DNA from: Deltaproteobacteria bacterium
Lineage (GTDB): Bacteria; Myxococcota; B64-G9
NCBI GenBank assembly: GCA_030591745.1
Contig: JAUVAM010000022.1
Span: 1 to 13,684 of the forward strand
Length of the DNA: 13,684 nucleotides
Reading direction: 5' to 3'
Of the stretch, positions 1 through 4,917 are shown in pieces. The first letter of the stretch is position 1. The number at the start of each line of letters is the position of its first letter. The notes under the pieces were generated by a model. That model did no database searches. It was not told the origin of the DNA and worked only from the letters and a program-made list of their open reading frames with translations. Both the position numbers and the translations under genes were made by a program.

Positions 1-593
1 ATTTCCTCTAATACGACCTCCTGCTCGGTGAGAGCGAGCCACATGTCTAAAAGAAAGCGCCCCAACTTGCGCTGGTAGAGGGCGCGCATCTTCGTCCCCA
101 GCAGTTCGGTCAAGCGATAGGTTGCGATCTCGGAATTTCCAGAGAACCAAGGGTTCGTCACAGTGTATCCGCGCCGTTCCATCCCCAGCACGTTGAAATG
201 TTCGCGTGTGTTGATTTCGACCTTCAGACGCATGTTCACCACGGGCACGAAGGTCGTCTCGAAGCGGTAATAGAGAGTGAAGCGCCCCCTGCCCTGCTTC
301 CACTTCGGTTTGCCGAGCCAGGGGTCGAGCACATCACGGATGGCGTCGATCAGCCCTCCGATAGGCCCGGCCACGTATTGTACGAGATCGATATCCTCGG
401 AATAGCGCCCTGGCGGATCAAAGAACAGCTTATGCAGAGCCGTCCCACCCCGAAACACCGCTTGTTCGGCGACCACCGGGTGTCGATACATTGAGACCAA
501 TGCTCGACTCAAAATGAGATCTTGTTCGACCTGAGTGTTGTCCGGCCATGGGGCTGTCATGCGCCAATTGGTGATGTTCGCGCGTGGGATCAT
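1..593 (-). CDS. abiEii: AbiEii-type nucleotidyltransferase toxin (partial, C-terminus off left edge)
   Basis: This is the toxin half of an AbiE (type IV) toxin-antitoxin/abortive-infection pair. The frame is open from ATG at 593 to the window edge, giving 197 codons; family members usually run to nearly 300 residues, so roughly the last third is missing. The nucleotidyltransferase core is visible: GGTALHKLF at residues 49-57, then SEDIDL at 65-70, which carries the two metal-binding acidic residues of the DNA polymerase beta-like fold. Further on, EINTRE (about 133-138) and GTKMRALYQRKLGRFLLDMW match the conserved AbiEii region in which an invariant lysine and a following Arg/Asp stretch occur. 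The ATG overlaps the abiEi stop codon by 4 bp (ATGA), the usual sign of translational coupling in this family. Homologues modify tRNA or bind nucleotides; the target of this copy cannot be read from sequence. Confidence 0.9.
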   Translation of the reverse strand, partial: MIPRANITNWRMTAPWPDNTQVEQDLILSRALVSMYRHPVVAEQAVFRGGTALHKLFFDPPGRYSEDIDLVQYVAGPIGGLIDAIRDVLDPWLGKPKWKQGRGRFTLYYRFETTFVPVVNMRLKVEINTREHFNVLGMERRGYTVTNPWFSGNSEIATYRLTELLGTKMRALYQRKLGRFLLDMWLALTEQEVVLEE

Positions 594-1384
594 AGGTCGA
601 TGTCCACCTGCTCGTTGGGGAAAAGCCGCCAGCGAGGATCAAGGTCGACGTCGCCCTTCGGCAGATCCGTGCGGAGACGAACGCGGGTTGTGCGCCGCCC
701 TGCCAGCCAGCGCGCCAGAGGCTCAACAAGCGGACCCTCTCCGACGACGGAGAGGAGGTACCCAAGCCGCTGAACGTCCGGGAGATGAACGTGCGGTGCA
801 ATGTCCACGAGTTTATCTTGATCGATTTTTTCGGCCAACTCGGACAGGACCGTCGCGACGTTGTTCCAGTGACCCGCTGCCGAAAAGAACCGCACCACAT
901 CGAAGGCCGTGGTCTCCGGGGTAGCGACCGCCATGGTCCCCGTTTCCGTCTCGATCCGCGTGACCGGCATGGCCTTCACGGAGCGACTGCCATGCACTTC
1001 CATGTGGACTCTCCCCGCCTTCATCGCTCGGGTCGCGCGGTCGGCGACAACCTGGAACACCATCGGTTGTTGGTGTCCCGCCCCATGAAGCGCCGCGGCG
1101 GTCAACACGCCGACGTAGTAGTGGAGACCGAGATGCCTCATCAGATCGTCGATGAACCAGGACGCCGGCGGGCAGCCTGCCGCGCGGTACTCCGACGGGA
1201 CGACCACATAGAATCCACGACGCGGCGAGGCAATCCGCCCCTTCTGCTTGAGCCGTCGAAGCGCCGTCTGGACCGCGACCCTGGAACCCCCGAGGCCCAA
1301 CTCAGCATCTTCACGAGTGAAGACATACCGGCCCGAAGCTTGCCGCGACTCCACCCACTCGGCCATGTTTCGTGATTCGCTCAT
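590..1384 (-). CDS. abiEi: AbiEi-type antitoxin / transcriptional autorepressor
   Basis: Cognate antitoxin of the AbiE pair, 264 residues. In studied members an N-terminal winged helix-turn-helix binds the operon promoter and a C-terminal domain neutralises the toxin without binding it stably. Here the winged helix occupies roughly residues 15-62 (YVFTREDAELGL, then VQTALRRLKQKGRI and RRGFYVVV). The family signature ATPETTAFDVVRF is at 154-166. ATG 1384 is chosen because the protein then begins just before the winged helix; the frame stays open as far as 1534, but that extension runs through repeat DNA and reads like non-coding sequence. A GAGAG about 10 nt upstream of ATG 1384 is a possible ribosome-binding site. 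ATG 1366 (MAEW...) is the alternative start. Overlaps abiEii by 4 bp. Confidence 0.9.
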   Translation of the reverse strand: MSESRNMAEWVESRQASGRYVFTREDAELGLGGSRVAVQTALRRLKQKGRIASPRRGFYVVVPSEYRAAGCPPASWFIDDLMRHLGLHYYVGVLTAAALHGAGHQQPMVFQVVADRATRAMKAGRVHMEVHGSRSVKAMPVTRIETETGTMAVATPETTAFDVVRFFSAAGHWNNVATVLSELAEKIDQDKLVDIAPHVHLPDVQRLGYLLSVVGEGPLVEPLARWLAGRRTTRVRLRTDLPKGDVDLDPRWRLFPNEQVDIDL

Positions 1385-1413
1385 GACAAATAAACTCTCA
1401 TTAGTTAGCGAAT
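1375..1413. promoter_or_regulatory. Candidate AbiEi operator: inverted repeat across the abiEi start
   Basis: ATTCGCT at 1375-1381 and its exact reverse complement AGCGAAT at 1407-1413 form a 7-bp perfect inverted repeat with a 25-bp spacer. It spans the abiEi start codon and the A/T-rich sequence just upstream. Studied AbiEi proteins repress their own operon by binding inverted repeats at the promoter, so the position fits. The repeat is short and could arise by chance. No clear -35/-10 pair was found for this operon. Confidence 0.4.
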
Positions 1414-1472
1414 TTTGCAAGTTTTTGTGTTTGGATTTGCAGAACCAGGGAGTTCGGGCTGCCAAATTCGGG

Positions 1473-1544
1473 GTGCCAGGCGAATAGTTTGGGGCGGGCG
1501 AATAGTTTTGGGGTTCATCAGGAGTCCAAACCACTACCTGGCAC
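1473..1544. repeat. 72-bp imperfect palindromic (REP/MITE-like) repeat
   Basis: The ends are exact 8-bp inverted repeats: GTGCCAGG at 1473-1480 and CCTGGCAC at 1537-1544. The similarity continues inwards: both arms, read outside-in, have GTGCCAGG, a 5-6 nt spacer, then GTTTGG. The right arm carries the last codons and the stop codon of the FGE-like lipoprotein gene. The left arm is followed by an 18-bp direct repeat. The element lies between two unrelated transcription units. Whether it is dispersed through the genome cannot be seen from one copy. Confidence 0.5.
1479..1513. repeat. 18-bp direct repeat, two copies
   Basis: GGCGAATAGTTTGGGG starting at 1479 recurs at 1497 as GGCGAATAGTTTTGGGG, with a period of 18 bp and one extra T in the second copy. 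It lies inside the palindromic repeat, in the intergenic space upstream of abiEi. Confidence 0.6.
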
Positions 1545-2679
1545 AGCGGAAACCGAGGACGTAGTGGCGATAAGACGGATCGACGCTGTAGCGATCGGCG
1601 GCGCGCAGGCCGACGGCAATGCTGCTGAAGCTGCCGCCGCGCCTGACCCGGTAGGAGCCGCTATCCTCCCATGCACTGCCATCCGCAGGGGCACCCGTAT
1701 AGCTACTGTGATACCAATCCTGCACCCACTCCCATACATTCCCCGCCATGTCGCAAAGCCCCTGGTCCGTGTTACCGGCGGTTTTGCCGCATACAGCCCA
1801 GGTGCTGTCCTCTCCACAGCCATATCCTCCATCATCCATCACCGCATACTCGCAGGTCGCCGCTTCATCCCCCCAGGGGTAGGTGATGTCCTGCCCGCCC
1901 GACCGAGCCGCATACTCCCACTCGGCCTCAGACGGTAAGCGGCCTCCCGCCCAGGTGCAAAACGCCACCGCCTGATCCCATTCAACACAGTTCAACGGAT
2001 GTGCATCTCGATCTAAATATCCCCAGTTGCAATAAGAGTCCTCAGTATTGTCATTCGGCAAAGTGCAGGTCCCCGCATCAACACAGGCCTGGTACTGTTC
2101 GACCGTCACCTCGGTCTTGCTCATCTCGAAAGACGGCAACGTGACGGAATGAATTGGCAGTTCATCAGAATCACCTGCATCACTTCCCATCTGAAACGTG
2201 CCACCAGTGATTGAAAGCCATGTCAGAGGTGAGGAATCAACCTCGCACTGCCCGCTCGTCTCATTGCAAGTCTCACCCATACCGCAGCCGGGCCCGCAGG
2301 TCCCGCCGCAGCCGTCAGGACCGCATTCTTTGTCCACGCAGTCGGGGGTGCATTCCATGCATAACCCGTCGGCGCAACCGTAGGGACAGTTGACCGAGTT
2401 GGGGCTGTAAGTACAATCGCCGCCATCGCAAAGGCCCGTCTCCGGATACTGCATCAAGCTGTCCCCGTCACAGGTGTCGGCCGGCGGGTCGTCGCAGACG
2501 ATGTCGGCGCAAGGGTCTTCCGAGTCGACGCAGCGACCATTGCTGCAAACTTGCGCGTCCTCGCAATCGCTGTCCAAGACGCAATCATTTGAATAGATCG
2601 GCCATCGACCACAGCCGAAAAACAGAGCCAGCATCGACAAGCCAAAAGCCAAACCAAAAAATATCCCGACATTTTTCAC
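1534..2679 (-). CDS. Cys-rich lipoprotein with FGE-sulfatase (SUMF1-like) domain, non-catalytic
   Basis: A 381-residue predicted lipoprotein. The GTG start at 2679 follows a GGAGG Shine-Dalgarno with 8-nt spacing. It gives a classic signal peptide (KN, hydrophobic stretch) ending at ALFFGC, with Cys23 as the likely lipidated residue. The frame is open further upstream to 2829 but without a credible start. Residues about 33-145 hold cysteine-rich modules, including DCVLDSDCEDAQVCSNGRCV and ECGPDGCGGTCGPGC, typical of Myxococcota/Bradymonadota surface proteins. Residues about 153-381 are the FGE-sulfatase fold: GGTFQMGSD, KTEVTVEQYQAC, RLPSEAEWEYAAR, MAGNVWEWVQDWY, RVRRGGSF and the terminal GFRCAR. 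True formylglycine-generating enzymes carry two cysteines just after the RGGS motif; here that segment reads SFSSIAVGLRAADR, so oxidase activity is unlikely. Probably a surface binding or structural protein; its substrate is unknown. Confidence 0.85.
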   Translation of the reverse strand: MKNVGIFFGLAFGLSMLALFFGCGRWPIYSNDCVLDSDCEDAQVCSNGRCVDSEDPCADIVCDDPPADTCDGDSLMQYPETGLCDGGDCTYSPNSVNCPYGCADGLCMECTPDCVDKECGPDGCGGTCGPGCGMGETCNETSGQCEVDSSPLTWLSITGGTFQMGSDAGDSDELPIHSVTLPSFEMSKTEVTVEQYQACVDAGTCTLPNDNTEDSYCNWGYLDRDAHPLNCVEWDQAVAFCTWAGGRLPSEAEWEYAARSGGQDITYPWGDEAATCEYAVMDDGGYGCGEDSTWAVCGKTAGNTDQGLCDMAGNVWEWVQDWYHSSYTGAPADGSAWEDSGSYRVRRGGSFSSIAVGLRAADRYSVDPSYRHYVLGFRCAR

Positions 2680-2687
2680 AGCTTGCG

Positions 2688-2692
2688 CCTCC
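2688..2692 (-). promoter_or_regulatory. Ribosome-binding site deciding the GTG start of the FGE-like lipoprotein
   Basis: GGAGG on the minus strand lies 8 nt before GTG 2679. Together with the signal peptide that begins there, it fixes the start over the longer open frame. Confidence 0.7.
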
Positions 2693-2715
2693 AGTTGCTC
2701 GCTTACCGTCCCAGA

Positions 2716-2744
2716 ATTCTGAACCTTTGAAGAAAAAATGGCAA
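2716..2744 (-). promoter_or_regulatory. Candidate sigma-70-like promoter of the FGE-like lipoprotein gene
   Basis: On the minus strand, TTGCCA (2739-2744, 5/6 to consensus) and CAGAAT (2716-2721, 4/6) are separated by 17 bp. The -10 box lies about 36 bp before the GTG start, giving a short leader with the ribosome-binding site. It falls in the 151-bp gap after lnt, where the compact operon ends, which supports a separate transcription unit. Confidence 0.45.
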
Positions 2745-2830
2745 TCAAAAGAGGCATCCGCGATGCAAGCGCCAGGGACGATATGACCGACACCCCGGAA
2801 GGATAGCCACTCAGGCGAAGCCGATTCAAC

Positions 2831-4468
2831 TCAGCGTCGACGAATGAATCCTGGGGCTAGCCATAACAGACTTAAGAAGACGCAGACCCAGGCGAAAATG
2901 TCGCCCAAAAACAAGTAGGGAGTGCTGTCGGAAAGGAGAGCCACTTCGGCGGTCATGTAGGTCGGCTCGGGTAGATCGGACCGGCGGGGCTTGGTGATTT
3001 TGTTGGAGAGTAGACCCAGTCCGCTTTCTTTCAGAATGCGTCCCCGGCTGTCGATGATGGCGCTCAGGCCTGTGTTGGCTGCCCTTACTTGATAGCGCCC
3101 GGTTTCGATGGAACGCATGCGGCTGATGGCCAAATGCTGGAATGGGGCCGAGGAAGGTCCGTACCAGGAGTCGTTGGTGATGTTCACGAGCAGCTCGGCA
3201 CCCGAAGTCACCGAGGCTCGGGCGATTTCCGGAAAAATGGCCTCGTAACAGATCAGCATGCCCACCCGGGCCGCGGCCAGGTCGATGGGGTCATGATCCG
3301 CTCCGGGATCGAAAAAACGCATGCCCTTGGGCACGAACCACTCCCAGGGCAAAAGCCGGCCCAAAGGCACATACTCCCCGAAAGGCACGAGATGTCGCTT
3401 GTCGTAGCGGGCTATCACACGCAAATCGCCGTCGACCAAAAACGCGCTGTTGGTCAACAGATCGCGACCGTCCACCGAACCCCGGCCCACGCCCCCGATG
3501 ACCAATTCAGCCCCCATGGGTTTTACCGAAGGCCCAGCCGCCCTCTTGAGTGACCGGATGGCCGGATGTACGGCGTCGGCCAGGCTGCCCTCCGGCCACA
3601 CCACGAGACGAGCTCCACGCTTGACCGCTTGCCTGCTGGCCGAAAGCATGCGCTTCATCACCCAACGCTGATCCGCGCCACCACGCAAACGGACCTTCTC
3701 GTCCAAATTGCCCTGCACCACGCCCACCACAATCTTCCGAGCGCCTTTTGGGGCCGGCTCCTGATTCAGTCGCCAGAGGCCCCAGCCCACGGCGAGCATC
3801 AGCCCCAAACACAAAAACAACGCAACCCGTTTGCCCCGTCTCAGGCTTGAAAAGACCAAAAGCTCGCCCCGCATGCCCGCCCACAGTCTCTCGATGGCCG
3901 CGTTGACCGCCACCACTGCGTAAGCCACAAGATACACGCCCCCCAGGCTGGCCAACTGCGCCAAGTAAAGACTTCGAGCCTGGCAGGTGCCGAGACCGGC
4001 CCAGGAAAAACCCGTCAGCACATAGTTGCGAGCGAACTCCAGGACGACCCAGAGCACCGGCAAAGTAAGGTGCAAAGGCAGACCCGCCTTGCAGCGTAAG
4101 CGCACGGCCGCCCAGGATGGCAAAGCCCAAAACAAGCCCAAAAAGCCCACCAGCAGAAACAGAATGGGCACCGAGGCCACGCGAGGGAGATGCCCGAAGG
4201 TCGTCAAGGCCACATCAAGCCAGAAAAGGCTCGCGGCGAAGAAGGCCACCCCGGCCCACCAGCCAAGTCGGAATGCCCAGCGCGCATCGGCTGATCGCAG
4301 CCGTGAAATGAGGGGTACAAGACCCAACAGGGCCAGCGGCTCGGTCCAGCCCCCGGCAAAAAGCTCAAGGCCATCACCCAGCGGCAAAGCCATGGGCAAA
4401 CAGACGGCCATCCACAAGCCGGAGCCGATAGCGATTGCTCTGTCCCGCCAAGGCTGTTGCTGAGTCAA
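2831..4468 (-). CDS. lnt: Apolipoprotein N-acyltransferase
   Basis: An inner-membrane enzyme that transfers an acyl chain from phospholipid to the N-terminal cysteine of lipoproteins, the last step of their maturation. It has 545 residues, near the usual family length. The N-terminal 230 or so residues form a bundle of hydrophobic helices; residues about 245-495 are the periplasmic carbon-nitrogen hydrolase domain; a last helix lies at about 517-538. The catalytic triad is present: Glu293 in WPEGS, Lys357 in YDKRHLVPFGEYVP and Cys407 in ICYEAIFP, with Glu365 and Glu409 also kept. The start is TTG 4468, whose last two bases form the ybeY stop (TTGA), implying coupling. The ribosome-binding site is weak, so a start a few codons inside is possible. 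Last gene of the operon. The lipoprotein downstream is a plausible substrate. Confidence 0.96.
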   Translation of the reverse strand: MTQQQPWRDRAIAIGSGLWMAVCLPMALPLGDGLELFAGGWTEPLALLGLVPLISRLRSADARWAFRLGWWAGVAFFAASLFWLDVALTTFGHLPRVASVPILFLLVGFLGLFWALPSWAAVRLRCKAGLPLHLTLPVLWVVLEFARNYVLTGFSWAGLGTCQARSLYLAQLASLGGVYLVAYAVVAVNAAIERLWAGMRGELLVFSSLRRGKRVALFLCLGLMLAVGWGLWRLNQEPAPKGARKIVVGVVQGNLDEKVRLRGGADQRWVMKRMLSASRQAVKRGARLVVWPEGSLADAVHPAIRSLKRAAGPSVKPMGAELVIGGVGRGSVDGRDLLTNSAFLVDGDLRVIARYDKRHLVPFGEYVPLGRLLPWEWFVPKGMRFFDPGADHDPIDLAAARVGMLICYEAIFPEIARASVTSGAELLVNITNDSWYGPSSAPFQHLAISRMRSIETGRYQVRAANTGLSAIIDSRGRILKESGLGLLSNKITKPRRSDLPEPTYMTAEVALLSDSTPYLFLGDIFAWVCVFLSLLWLAPGFIRRR

Positions 4469-4917
4469 GATCGAAAACTCGCTTGCAGAAGGGCCAACAA
4501 ACGGTTCTGCTCCTTGCGCATGGCTCGACCGACGGAAGAACTCACCCCCACATGCTCATGACCCAAGAGATGCAAAACGCCGTGCACAAGCAGAAACAAA
4601 ACCTCCTCCATCAGGGCCACTCCCCGGCGCTCCGCTTGTCTAAGGGCCGTCGGCAAAGAGATCACCACGTCGCCCAATATCTTCGGCTGCAAATGCCCAT
4701 CCAGGCCTTCCTGTTGGGCAAAACTCAGCACGTCGGTCGGTCGGTCTTTGTTTCGATAGACCCGATTCAACTCACGGATCTCTTCATCGCCACAAAGCAA
4801 GATGCTCAACTCCCGATCCGGGAGTTCCAGAATCTTCAAGAGCCGCTCTGCACGGCGCAGCAGTTTTCTCCGGTCGATAGATGGGGTCATTCGACGTTTG
4901 CAAAGCAAGACTGACAA
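4465..4917 (-). CDS. ybeY: Endoribonuclease YbeY (16S rRNA maturation, metal-dependent)
   Basis: A zinc-dependent endoribonuclease involved in 16S rRNA 3'-end maturation and ribosome quality control; cytoplasmic. It has 150 residues. The family signature H-x3-H-x5-H is present as HGVLHLLGHEH, with His112, His116 and His122. Also visible are NRVYRNKDRPTDVLSF (51-66) and LGDVVIS (81-87), both typical of the family. TTG 4917, directly after the stop of the HD-domain gene, is chosen because it keeps the first beta strand (SVLLCKRR) expected before the conserved Asp at about 15. ATG 4890, nine codons inside, is the alternative but would drop that strand. Overlaps lnt by 4 bp. Confidence 0.95.
   Translation of the reverse strand: MSVLLCKRRMTPSIDRRKLLRRAERLLKILELPDRELSILLCGDEEIRELNRVYRNKDRPTDVLSFAQQEGLDGHLQPKILGDVVISLPTALRQAERRGVALMEEVLFLLVHGVLHLLGHEHVGVSSSVGRAMRKEQNRLLALLQASFRS

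Noticed and set aside
1385..1534. In-frame 50-residue N-terminal extension of AbiEi, reaching back to the stop codon of the lipoprotein gene
   Set aside because: It runs through the palindromic and direct repeats, has an odd composition, and lies ahead of the normal N-terminus of the family. ATG 1384 gives the expected winged helix position.
1534..2679. Active formylglycine-generating enzyme
   Set aside because: The catalytic cysteine pair after RGGS is missing.
2680..2829. In-frame 50-residue N-terminal extension of the FGE-like lipoprotein
   Set aside because: The GTG at 2679 has a good ribosome-binding site and begins a signal peptide. The extension would bury that signal peptide and covers the likely promoter.
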